This document shows positions 17,764 to 25,940 of a stretch of 64,000 nt of DNA, one piece after another. The stretch lies in contig NZ_CP045492.1 of NCBI RefSeq assembly GCF_015500055.1, positions 124,001 to 188,000 on the forward strand, in the 5' to 3' direction. The position numbers and the translations under genes were made by a program. The notes below the pieces were generated by a model. It worked only from the letters and a program-made list of their open reading frames with translations, was not told where the DNA came from and did no database searches. Positions within the stretch are counted from its first letter, which is position 1, and every line of letters starts with the position of its first letter. The stretch is from Mesorhizobium sp. NBSH29. GTDB lineage: Bacteria > Pseudomonadota > Alphaproteobacteria > Rhizobiales > Rhizobiaceae.

Positions 17764-19605
17764 ATGTTTAACGCGCCTGCCCGCAATGAATCACCTGCCG
17801 ATAATGCTACTGTTTTAAAGGCCCCGGAACTCGGTAACCTGCCGGAATGGGATTTGTCGGCGCTTTATTACGGCATGGAAGCGCAGGAGCTGCACCGCGA
17901 CCTCGATCGCGCATTGGCCGACGCCATTCAATTTGAAGATGAGTGGAAAGGCAGGCTCGCCGAAGCACTCGCCAACCCTGCAAAGGGCGACATGGGCCGG
18001 GCCCTGGCGCGCTATGAGGTGATCGAGGAACTGATCGGGCGTATCGCCTCCTATGCCGGTCTGCTCTATGCCGGCAATACCGCAGACCCCAAACGCGCCA
18101 AATTTTACGGCGATGTACAGGAGAAGATGACGGATGCGAGCTCGCATCTGCTTTTCTTCACGCTGGAACTCAATCTTGTCGACGACGCGCTCATTCTCGC
18201 CGCGCTCGAGATTGATGCTGGCTTCGGCCACTACCGGCCATGGGTGCTCGACCTCAGGCTGGACAAGCCCTACCAGCTGGAAGACCGGGTAGAACAGCTT
18301 TTCCACGAAAAATCCGTCACCGGTCGCGGCGCCTGGAACCGTCTGTTCGACGAGACCATGACCGATTTGCGCTTCGACGTAGACGGCGAGGAACTGGCGC
18401 TCGAACAGACCCTCACCCGCTTGCAGGACGCCGATGGCGAGGTGCGCCGCAAGGCAAGCCAGGCACTGGCCAAAACCTTCAAGGAAAACCTGCGTACCTT
18501 CACGCTCATCACCAACACGCTGGCCAAGGACAAGGAAATTTCCGACCGCTGGCGCGGCTTCAAGGACATTGCTGATTCACGCCATCTGGCCAACCGCGTC
18601 GAGCGCGAAGTGGTCGATGCGCTGGCAAAAGCCGTGCGCGAAGCCTATCCGCGCCTGTCGCACCGCTATTACGCCATGAAGGCAAAATGGCTGGGCATGG
18701 AAAAAATGAACCATTGGGACCGCAACGCGCCTTTGCCTGAAACGCCTCAGGCCGTGATTGGCTGGGACACAGCGCGCGACACCGTATTGTCAGCCTACAC
18801 CCAGTTCTCGCCGGAAATGGGCGACATTGCCAAAACCTTCTTCGACCGCAACTGGATCGACGCGCCCGCCCGCCCCGGCAAGGCACCCGGCGCCTTTGCC
18901 CACCCGACGGTACCTTCAGCCCATCCCTTTGTGCTGCTCAACTATATGGGCAAGCCGCGCGATGTGATGACGCTGGCCCATGAACTTGGCCACGGCGTGC
19001 ACCAGGTGATGGCCGGTGCGCAAGGCGCGCTCATGGCCTCCACCCCGCTCACACTGGCCGAAACGGCATCCGTCTTTGGCGAAATGCTGACCTTCCGAAT
19101 GCTGCTGGACCGAACCCGCGACAAGGCCGAGCGCAAAGCCATGCTCGCCCAGAAGGTCGAGGACATGATCAACACCGTGGTGCGCCAGATCGCGTTCTAC
19201 GAATTCGAGCGCAAGGTACACACCGAGCGCCGCAAGGGCGAACTGACCTCCGACAAGCTTGGCGAATTATGGCTGGAAGTACAGGTTGAGAGCCTTGGAC
19301 CGGCAATCACCATCCGCGAAGGCTATGAGACATTCTGGGCCTATATTCCGCACTTCATCCACTCGCCCTTCTACGTCTATGCCTATGCCTTCGGCGACTG
19401 CCTGGTGAACTCACTCTATGCCGTTTACCAGAACGCCGAGAGCGGCTTTCAGCAGAAATATTTCGACATGCTGAAAGCTGGCGGCACCAAGCATCACTCC
19501 GAGCTGCTAAAACCCTTCGGCCTTGACGCCTCGGACCCGCAATTTTGGCAGAGCGGCCTTTCAGTGATCAGCGGGTTGATTGATGAACTGGAAGCTCTGG
19601 ATTAA
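17764..19605 (+). CDS. M3-family oligoendopeptidase, PepF type
   Basis: Cytoplasmic zinc metallopeptidase of about 613 residues that cleaves oligopeptides. The zinc site HELGH lies at residues 406-410 in TLAHELGHGVHQVM, with the third ligand Glu in the following helix (TLAETASVFGEML). The N-terminal NLPEWDLSALYYGME and the C-terminal FYVYAYAFGDCLVNSLY are typical of alphaproteobacterial PepF/M3B proteins. The ATG at 17764 with GAGAAAAAGC upstream is preferred over a TTG at 17752. No partner genes are visible; it stands alone between a divergent regulator and pabB. Confidence 0.9.
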   Translation: MFNAPARNESPADNATVLKAPELGNLPEWDLSALYYGMEAQELHRDLDRALADAIQFEDEWKGRLAEALANPAKGDMGRALARYEVIEELIGRIASYAGLLYAGNTADPKRAKFYGDVQEKMTDASSHLLFFTLELNLVDDALILAALEIDAGFGHYRPWVLDLRLDKPYQLEDRVEQLFHEKSVTGRGAWNRLFDETMTDLRFDVDGEELALEQTLTRLQDADGEVRRKASQALAKTFKENLRTFTLITNTLAKDKEISDRWRGFKDIADSRHLANRVEREVVDALAKAVREAYPRLSHRYYAMKAKWLGMEKMNHWDRNAPLPETPQAVIGWDTARDTVLSAYTQFSPEMGDIAKTFFDRNWIDAPARPGKAPGAFAHPTVPSAHPFVLLNYMGKPRDVMTLAHELGHGVHQVMAGAQGALMASTPLTLAETASVFGEMLTFRMLLDRTRDKAERKAMLAQKVEDMINTVVRQIAFYEFERKVHTERRKGELTSDKLGELWLEVQVESLGPAITIREGYETFWAYIPHFIHSPFYVYAYAFGDCLVNSLYAVYQNAESGFQQKYFDMLKAGGTKHHSELLKPFGLDASDPQFWQSGLSVISGLIDELEALD

Positions 19606-19705
19606 TGCGCACAGAAGTGCAAAGCCCGAACATGTCGTTTAAGTTGCGCCACTAACCCGATCAACGTGTTTCGTGGCGCAACAACCACTCGCGCTCAGGT
19701 CTTCC

Positions 19706-20875
19706 ATGTCCGCCTCGCCAACCGGCCCATTCGTCCTCTTCCGCGATGATCCGGGCGGGCACGAAACGCTGTTTACAAAGCCCCTTGAAATTTTAGCGCC
19801 CACCAATGCGCTGGAATTTGAGGCAGCACTTGTAAAGGCGCAGGCCGCGCGCCGTGCCGGCAAATGGCTGGCCGGAACCATTGCCTATGAAGCGGGCTAT
19901 GTGCTTGAGCCCAAGCTTGCCCCCCTGCTGCCCGCGCAATCAGAGCGCCGCGTGCCGTTGATGTGCCTCGGCATTTTTGAGGCACCGTTGCAACGCGCTG
20001 TCGCTCCTGATGCCGGGCACGCCAACAGCAACGGCCCGATTTTCAACGCGCGCGCTACTTGGAACTATGATGATTACCGCCCACGCTTCGAGCGTGTGCA
20101 CCGCCATCTGCGCGAGGGGGATTGCTATCAGGCAAACCTGACCTTTGGCATTGAGACCGAATGGTCTGGCACACCGCTGGACGCCTTCAACGCGCTGACC
20201 GCACGCCAGCCGGTGAAATATGGTGCGCTGGTCGATCTTGGCGGACCAATCATCCTGTCACGCTCGCCCGAACTCTTCTTCGAGATTGATCGTCAAGGCT
20301 GGATCGAAACCCATCCGATGAAAGGGACCATGCGGCGTGGCGACACCCCGCAGGAGGATGAGACACTGCGCGAAACGCTGCGCAACGATCCGAAAAACCA
20401 GGCCGAAAACCGCATGATCGTTGATCTTCTGCGCAACGACATCTCGCTCATTTCTGAGGTGGGCACGCTGGATGTGCCAGAACTTTTCCGCATCGAGACC
20501 TACCCGACAGTCCACCAGATGGTCAGCCGCGTGCGCGCAAAACTGTTGCCCGATCTCACCATCCGCACCATTCTTGCAGCACTCTTTCCCTGCGGCTCGA
20601 TCACCGGCGCGCCAAAAATCCGCGCCATGGAAATCCTGCGCGGGCTGGAAACCCAACCCCGCGACGCCTATTGCGGGGCCATTGGCTGGATAGCGCCCGA
20701 GGGCCCGATGCGCTTTTCCGTCGCCATCCGCACCATCACGCTCTTTCCCGAAGGCGAAGCAGTCTACAATGTCGGCGGCGGGCTGGTATTCGATTCCACT
20801 GCCGAGGAGGAATATCAGGAATGTCTTCTCAAGGCCCGCTTCGCGACGGGGACGGTTCCGGCCCATTCGGCCTGA
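19706..20875 (+). CDS. pabB: Aminodeoxychorismate synthase component I
   Basis: Converts chorismate and ammonia to 4-amino-4-deoxychorismate, on the path to folate. About 389 residues with the chorismate-binding core: DCYQANLTFG, RSPELFFEI, ETHPMKGTMRRG, NRMIVDLLRNDISLISEVG, LFPCGSITGAPK and GGGLVFDS. It is the compact PabB form without a fused PabC domain; the lyase follows as a separate gene whose start overlaps this one by 55 bases. The start at 19706 is preferred; a GTG at 19673 is open upstream. The glutaminase subunit PabA is not in the window. Confidence 0.9.
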   Translation: MSASPTGPFVLFRDDPGGHETLFTKPLEILAPTNALEFEAALVKAQAARRAGKWLAGTIAYEAGYVLEPKLAPLLPAQSERRVPLMCLGIFEAPLQRAVAPDAGHANSNGPIFNARATWNYDDYRPRFERVHRHLREGDCYQANLTFGIETEWSGTPLDAFNALTARQPVKYGALVDLGGPIILSRSPELFFEIDRQGWIETHPMKGTMRRGDTPQEDETLRETLRNDPKNQAENRMIVDLLRNDISLISEVGTLDVPELFRIETYPTVHQMVSRVRAKLLPDLTIRTILAALFPCGSITGAPKIRAMEILRGLETQPRDAYCGAIGWIAPEGPMRFSVAIRTITLFPEGEAVYNVGGGLVFDSTAEEEYQECLLKARFATGTVPAHSA

Positions 20876-21489
20876 TCGAGACACTGCGCTATGAACCCGA
20901 TGGTGGTTTCCAGCGCCTCGACCGGCATCTGGCGCGGCTGGAGCTATCGGCGCGGGAACTGGGCATCCCCTGCAATCTGCAACAGGTGCAGCAGGCGCTG
21001 GAAGCGGCAACACTTCATGCGACGAGCGCCCTGCGTATGCGCCTCTTTTTAAGCCGCGACGGTCTGGCAGAGATCACCGCGCAACCATTCGCACCCGTGG
21101 CTCCCGAAACAATCTGGACCCTGCGCATCGCCACCCGGGCACAGCTCGATTCGGCCGATCCACTGCTGCGCCACAAAACCAGCCGCCGCGACGCCTATGC
21201 GGCCGCCCGTGCCGAATTTACCGGCGAGGAGGCAGACGAGGTTCTCCTGCTCAACGAGCACGGCGACCTGTGCGAAGGCACCATCACCACCCTGTTTGCT
21301 GACATGGGCGACGGCATATTGGCCACCCCGCCATTGTCCTGCGGCCTTCTCGCCGGCATCCTGCGCGCCGAACTTCTGGCATCCGGGCAGGCACGCGAAG
21401 CGGTGCTGACCCCGGACACTCTCGCCAGCGCCAAAACACTCCATGTCGGCAACGCGCTACGTGGCCTGATCCCGGCGCGGATGGCCTAA
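20821..21489 (+). CDS. pabC: Class IV aminotransferase-fold protein, probable aminodeoxychorismate lyase
   Basis: About 222 residues of fold type IV PLP enzymes. LLRHKTSRRDAYAAAR carries the PLP lysine, DEVLLLNEHGDLCEGTITTLF the Glu and cofactor contacts, and LSCGLLAGILRAELL the family C-terminus. Position directly behind and overlapping pabB by 55 bases, with the ribosome binding site inside pabB (GGAGGAATATCAGGA before ATG), supports the role of splitting aminodeoxychorismate to 4-aminobenzoate and pyruvate. The related branched-chain or D-amino acid transaminases are longer, so lyase is favoured. Confidence 0.85.
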   Translation: MSSQGPLRDGDGSGPFGLIETLRYEPDGGFQRLDRHLARLELSARELGIPCNLQQVQQALEAATLHATSALRMRLFLSRDGLAEITAQPFAPVAPETIWTLRIATRAQLDSADPLLRHKTSRRDAYAAARAEFTGEEADEVLLLNEHGDLCEGTITTLFADMGDGILATPPLSCGLLAGILRAELLASGQAREAVLTPDTLASAKTLHVGNALRGLIPARMA

Positions 21490-21574
21490 GCGGCGGGCTA
21501 CTGGCCCACGCGCCTCGCCTTGCCCCGGCAACCCGAACTGGCTAGCTTGGAGGTGAACGCGAGCCTGCACCAAC

Positions 21575-22438
21575 GTGCCTGTCCACACGCCCTATGATGG
21601 CTCGTCGAAGCCATTCACCATCGGTCTTCTGCCGCTTGACCTGAAAGAATGGATCGAGCCGGACCGGCATTTTGATGCCTACCGCGCTGAAAAGCTGCGT
21701 CTTTATCGCGACATCCCTGACAAGGTTTTTGTCGAAGAGTTTGCCACCCGTGCCGCGCAGCAGGAGGTGCTTGATCTTCTCGCGGCCCATCCCGGCATCG
21801 CCGAAAACCGGCAATCCGATATCCTTCCGCCCAACCTTGCAGAGGCGCCCCTCGCCGTCGCATCCCTCATGGTACAGGAAGATCTTATCCTCATGCGGCG
21901 CGGAGAAAATGGCTGGCGGCTGGCGGCCGGCTCGCTGTGCTTTCCCTCGTCATGGTCGCTCACCGAAAAGTTTGGACGTCCGCTGCATGAAATCCATCAA
22001 CCTGTTCCGGGTTTCGGTCAGGGCACCCGCATGGACGAACTCATTGCGCGCATGTTCGACAGGTTGCACCAGCCCGTCCTGCGCTGGAACTGGTCGCTGC
22101 AGGCGGGCGATGCGCTCTATCATCCGCTTTCGGGCCGCCAGCGCATCCAGCGCGCAGCAGAACGCCCCGACCTCTTTGCCGGCGACAATTTTGCCGCAGC
22201 CTTCATCCGTGTCGAGCGCCAAACACTGCGCAAGCTTCCCGCATCGGGAGACATTCTCTTCACCATCCGCATCTATCTCGACCCGCTCGATCTTCTTGCT
22301 CGCCATCCAGATCGGCAAAACATCGCCTCAGGCTTCGCCGCCCAGCTGACGGCACTCGACATCGCCCAACTCGACTATAAGGGCCTCACCGCCGACCGCG
22401 ACCGGTTGGTAATGCATTTGGCGGGGCTGGCTGCTTAG
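21575..22438 (+). CDS. DUF3445 family protein (heme-dependent oxidative N-demethylase-like)
   Basis: About 287 residues. The sequence (FTIGLLPLDLKEWIEPDRHF, ASLMVQEDLILMRRGENGW, AGSLCFPSSWSLTEKFGRPL, IHQPVPGF, FIRVERQTLRKLP) matches DUF3445, a family whose characterised members are heme-containing enzymes that oxidatively demethylate amines such as dimethylamine. The conserved RVERQTL segment is part of this family signature. A GTG at 21575 is the only start that keeps the N-terminus complete. It lies 85 bases after the pabC-like gene in the same direction; no methylamine pathway gene is seen nearby, so the substrate is open. Confidence 0.82.
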   Translation: MPVHTPYDGSSKPFTIGLLPLDLKEWIEPDRHFDAYRAEKLRLYRDIPDKVFVEEFATRAAQQEVLDLLAAHPGIAENRQSDILPPNLAEAPLAVASLMVQEDLILMRRGENGWRLAAGSLCFPSSWSLTEKFGRPLHEIHQPVPGFGQGTRMDELIARMFDRLHQPVLRWNWSLQAGDALYHPLSGRQRIQRAAERPDLFAGDNFAAAFIRVERQTLRKLPASGDILFTIRIYLDPLDLLARHPDRQNIASGFAAQLTALDIAQLDYKGLTADRDRLVMHLAGLAA

Positions 22439-22508
22439 TGAGGCAAGCGCACTCGGCTGGCGCTCCGCTCGCGTGGAAGGTTCGCCCCGTGGCGCTCGGC
22501 CGGCCCAC

Positions 22509-23141
22509 TCAGTACTCATTCGCCCCTTTGCCGGCCAAAACCTTGTCGCGCAGCTTGGTGATGCGGGCGATCCGTGTGGCCGCCGTCTTGGCCGATCCCA
22601 GCACGATCGCATAGCTGCGCTGCCGCCCGGGCGTGAGCGCGTGGAACGCCTCGGCCATTTCTGGGTCGGCATCGAGCGCTTCCACCAGTTCCTCGGGAAG
22701 CTCGAATTCGGACAGCTCCTTGACCGGCCTGATGCCCGCCTCTGCATAGCCCATCGCTTCCCTGAGATAGGCAGAGATGACCCTTTCCATGCCCGCCGGC
22801 CCGCTACTATCGCTGAATGAAATCATGTCGGGATGGCGCGTGTTGGGGCCCTGTTTCTCAAGCACGCCTTCCGGGTTCTTCAGCAGCGCGGAATTGAAGA
22901 AGGTAAGCCGGAAATCGCCGCGCATCGCGCCGATGATCGCGATGTTGCGGCCCGCATGCATGTAGCAGGGATGGCCCCATTTGACGGTCTCGACCAGCCC
23001 GGCATCGAGGCAGATGCGCCTGAGCTCCGCCAGACCGGAGGCCCACAGCATCGCCGAGCAGTCCGGCGTCTGAAACCGGGCGCAGCGCCCGCACCCCTCG
23101 GCGAAGAAATCCTCGATGTCGGTGATCATAGCATGCGTCAT
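22509..23141 (-). CDS. YdeI/OmdA-like protein with DUF1801 fold
   Basis: About 210 residues. The N-terminal half (VKWGHPCYMHAGRNIAIIGA, FRLTFFNSALLKNPEGVL) is the DUF1801/YdhG fold and the C-terminal half (ELPEELVEALDADPEMAEAF, LTPGRQRSYAIVLGSAKTAA) is the OmdA-type helix pair seen in the YdeI/OmpD-associated family. Function of the family is poorly defined; distant members have been linked to stress and antimicrobial peptide tolerance. It is followed upstream on the same strand by a VOC protein gene, 23 bases away, suggesting a two-gene unit. Confidence 0.78.
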   Translation of the reverse strand: MTHAMITDIEDFFAEGCGRCARFQTPDCSAMLWASGLAELRRICLDAGLVETVKWGHPCYMHAGRNIAIIGAMRGDFRLTFFNSALLKNPEGVLEKQGPNTRHPDMISFSDSSGPAGMERVISAYLREAMGYAEAGIRPVKELSEFELPEELVEALDADPEMAEAFHALTPGRQRSYAIVLGSAKTAATRIARITKLRDKVLAGKGANEY

Positions 23142-23164
23142 GTTCAGGCCTCGCAGAATGGGCG

Positions 23165-23536
23165 TCAGCGGTCGGGTTCAACGGCGCTGTGGGTCAGCAC
23201 GTTGACGAGGCGACCGAAAGGATCACGCACATAGAAGCGGAGAACGCCCCAGGCCTCCTGCACTGGCCCGTATTCTATGGCGTGCCCCGCCGCCCTGGCG
23301 CGGGCAAGGACATCGGCGAAATCGTCGACCTCAATCGACAGGTCGGGGACTGGCGTGCCCGAGCCCCCTTCGCTGGCGATGCTGATTTGCGGTGCGGTCT
23401 CAACGGGTGCAGCCGCGAAGGTCTTGATCCAGCCGTGATCCATGACGATTTCGAGCCCCAGCACGTCGCCGTAAAACGCGGTCGCCGCTGCAGGGTCCTC
23501 GGCCGCGATGTTGGCCACTATGCGTTTCACTGCCAT
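23165..23536 (-). CDS. VOC superfamily protein (glyoxalase/bleomycin-resistance fold)
   Basis: A 123-residue protein with the two paired beta-alpha-beta-beta-beta units of the vicinal oxygen chelate fold: NIAAEDPAAATAFYGDVLGLEIVMD at the N-terminus and WGVLRFYVRDPFGRLVNVLTH at the C-terminus. The family includes glyoxalase I, dioxygenases and drug-binding proteins, and the sequence alone does not choose between them. It is transcribed first in a pair with the YdeI-like gene. Confidence 0.83.
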   Translation of the reverse strand: MAVKRIVANIAAEDPAAATAFYGDVLGLEIVMDHGWIKTFAAAPVETAPQISIASEGGSGTPVPDLSIEVDDFADVLARARAAGHAIEYGPVQEAWGVLRFYVRDPFGRLVNVLTHSAVEPDR

Positions 23537-23814
23537 CTCGTCCCTCCAGGTTGCGCCTCAGCCGCGGCTTGATCGTAACACGCCACGCAAGGCGACAGCG
23601 GTGAGGAGCGGCTCGTCAGGATGCCACAGCACCGGTATACGGATTCGCTTTATTGTCACAAGGATGTATGGTCAGGCTGAAATGACCGGGCATCTGTGCC
23701 CGGTTGTTTTGCGAAAAGGCCAATGCGCATCCTTTGCGTCATGAGCGCGTTGGAACTTTCGCGTTAAAATTCCCGGACGACCCAGGATCAACAGCAAAAG
23801 GAGTGCCCCCGAAA

Positions 23815-25260
23815 ATGGCAAATGAAAAATGGCCCGTATACGGTGAAATCACCGGCCCAGTGGTGATGATCGGTTTCGGCTCAATTGGACGCGGCACACT
23901 GCCGCTCATCGAGCGCCATTTCAAATTTGACCGGGATCGGATGACCATCATCGACCCACGCGAAGAAGCCGGCAAGCAGGTCGCTGAGCGCGGCGTCAAC
24001 TTCGTGCAGGAAGCGGTGACGGCCAAGAACTACAAAAAGCTGTTGAAGCCCCTGCTCACCAAGGGCGGCGGACAAGGTTTCTGCGTCAACCTTTCTGTTG
24101 ATACCGGCTCGGTGGACCTGATGCGCATGTGCCGCGACATGGGCGTGCTCTATATTGATACCGTGATCGAGCCATGGCTCGGCTTCTACTTCGATGCCAA
24201 GGCCGACAATGCTGCGCGCACCAATTATGCGCTGCGCGAAACACTGCTGGAAGAAAAGGCCAAGAGCCCCGGCGGCACAACTGCTGTCTCCACCTGCGGG
24301 GCAAATCCGGGCATGGTATCCTGGTTTGTCAAACAGGCATTGGTAAACCTCGCCAACGACCTCGACATAAAATTCAAAATTCCTGCCGTCGATGATCGCG
24401 AGGCCTGGGCCAAGCTGATGAAAAAGACCGGCGTGAAAGGCATCCACATTGCCGAACGCGACACCCAGCGCGCCGCAAAGCCAAAGCCGCTGAACGTGTT
24501 CTGGAACACCTGGTCGGTGGAAGGTTTCATTTCCGAAGGCTTGCAGCCCGCCGAACTGGGCTGGGGCACCCATGAAAAGTGGATGCCCAAAAACGCCCAG
24601 AAACAGAAGCACGGTTCAAAGGCAGCCATCTTCCTGGAACAGCCAGGTGGCAACACGCGCGTGCGCAGCTGGTGCCCGACACCTGGGCCGCAATATGGCT
24701 TGCTGGTCACCCATAACGAGGCGATCTCGATTGCCGATTTCTTCTCGGTAACGAACAAGAAGGGCGAAGTTTCCTACCGCCCGACCTGCCACTACGCCTA
24801 CCATCCCTGCAATGACGCCATCCTGTCCATGAACGAGATGTTCGGCGCCGCCGGCAAAGCCCAGCCCGTGCTGCACGTTCTGGAAGAAGACGAATTGGTG
24901 GATGGCGTGGATGAACTTGGCGTACTGCTCTATGGCCACGAGAAAAACGCTTACTGGTTCGGCTCGCAGCTTTCCCTGGCAGAGGCTCGCAAGCTTGCCC
25001 CCTATCAGAACGCAACTGGCCTTCAGGTCACATCTGCCGTTCTGGCTGGCATGGTATGGGCACTCGAAAATCCGGAAGCCGGCATTGTGGAAGCCGACGA
25101 GGTGGATTTTGCCCGTTGCCTTGAGGTGCAGACGCCTTATCTCGGAACGGTCAAGGGATACTACACAGATTGGACACCGCTTGAGGGCCGTCCGGGCCTG
25201 TTTAAAGAGGATCTGGACACCCGCGACCCGTGGCAATTCCGCAACATCCTGGTCCGATGA
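23815..25260 (+). CDS. hss: Homospermidine synthase
   Basis: Forms sym-homospermidine from putrescine with NAD as prosthetic group; homospermidine is a major polyamine of rhizobia and relatives. About 481 residues. The N-terminal Rossmann motif is VVMIGFGSIGRGTLPLI, followed by NLSVDTGSVDLMRMCRDMGV, STCGANPGMVSWFV, and the C-terminal CHYAYHPCNDAILSMNEMFG, all typical of bacterial Hss. AAAAGGAG at about 23796-23803 and the ATG at 23815 set the start; the frame is open to 23704. The 278-base region upstream shows no clear riboswitch to my eye. Confidence 0.93.
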   Translation: MANEKWPVYGEITGPVVMIGFGSIGRGTLPLIERHFKFDRDRMTIIDPREEAGKQVAERGVNFVQEAVTAKNYKKLLKPLLTKGGGQGFCVNLSVDTGSVDLMRMCRDMGVLYIDTVIEPWLGFYFDAKADNAARTNYALRETLLEEKAKSPGGTTAVSTCGANPGMVSWFVKQALVNLANDLDIKFKIPAVDDREAWAKLMKKTGVKGIHIAERDTQRAAKPKPLNVFWNTWSVEGFISEGLQPAELGWGTHEKWMPKNAQKQKHGSKAAIFLEQPGGNTRVRSWCPTPGPQYGLLVTHNEAISIADFFSVTNKKGEVSYRPTCHYAYHPCNDAILSMNEMFGAAGKAQPVLHVLEEDELVDGVDELGVLLYGHEKNAYWFGSQLSLAEARKLAPYQNATGLQVTSAVLAGMVWALENPEAGIVEADEVDFARCLEVQTPYLGTVKGYYTDWTPLEGRPGLFKEDLDTRDPWQFRNILVR

Positions 25261-25345
25261 CGCATGGTGCAAGGGGTTGCACCCCTTGCGTTCATGACCA
25301 AATGGGGCGATTGAACGGGTGCGGAATGAGAAGAGGAACAAGGTG

Positions 25346-25741
25346 ATGGCAACAGCACGCACAATGATTGCGGCAAGCTCAATCGTAGCCACCGCGCTTC
25401 TGGCCGGCTGCATGAGCAGCGGTCCTGATGGTGGCGGCAGCGGTCGCGTCATGTCCAGGGCAGTCAGCGTCGAAGGCGAGTGGATGAGCAGCGACGGCGT
25501 CGCCATCTCGCGCTTTTCCGGCGGGGCCTTCGAAACCGTAGCGACCGATACCGGCAACAAGCTGGCCGATGGTAACTACCGCATGGCCAATGAGCGCGCC
25601 GTTGATATCACCGTGATATCGTTGATCCGCCAGACCACGACGAATGTGACTTGCGCAATCGCCACCGCTGACCAGCTCAACTGCACCTCATCGGGCGGCC
25701 AGACATTTGTCTTGAACCGGCGCAAAACTGCCGGCGCTTGA
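25346..25741 (+). CDS. Omp10-like outer membrane lipoprotein
   Basis: About 131 residues. A type II signal peptide ends in the lipobox LLAGC. The mature part (SVEGEWMSSDGVAISRFSGG, FETVATDTGNKLADGNYRM, QTTTNVTCAIATADQLNCTS) closely follows the Brucella Omp10 lipoprotein pattern, a surface-exposed lipoprotein of Rhizobiales. Two cysteines in the last third (TCAIA, NCTSS) could form a disulfide. AGAGGAACAAGGTG before the ATG at 25346 supports that start over a GTG at 25319. Function of the family is not established. A GC hairpin (25749-25765) follows the stop. Confidence 0.85.
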   Translation: MATARTMIAASSIVATALLAGCMSSGPDGGGSGRVMSRAVSVEGEWMSSDGVAISRFSGGAFETVATDTGNKLADGNYRMANERAVDITVISLIRQTTTNVTCAIATADQLNCTSSGGQTFVLNRRKTAGA

Positions 25742-25748
25742 CCGGTGT

Positions 25749-25765
25749 GGCCCGTCGCACGGGCC
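25749..25765 (+). terminator. GC-rich hairpin after the Omp10-like gene
   Basis: ggcccgt, loop cgc, acgggcc: seven perfect base pairs eight bases after the stop. There is no T run, so termination activity is uncertain. Confidence 0.35.
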
Positions 25766-25940
25766 GCACCCCCTTCTGAACATCAGGTTTGAGCGACACA
25801 TTCCGCTTGCATCGCGTATATCCCGATGGGAACATGCCGGGGGATAAACAACCGCGCCTTGCATTTAGTGCCGCTGTTGCAACAAAACTGACAATGAGTG
25901 GCGGTAAACGCCACCGGTGGCATCAATCGGGAGATCAAGC

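Noticed and set aside
24616-25560. 314-residue minus-strand frame
   Set aside because: Spans the 3' part of the homospermidine synthase gene and the lipoprotein gene on the other strand; no domain seen.
25866-25925. Pho box in front of the nucleotidase gene
   Set aside because: The ctgttgc and actgacaat pieces do not keep the 11-base spacing of the Pho box consensus.
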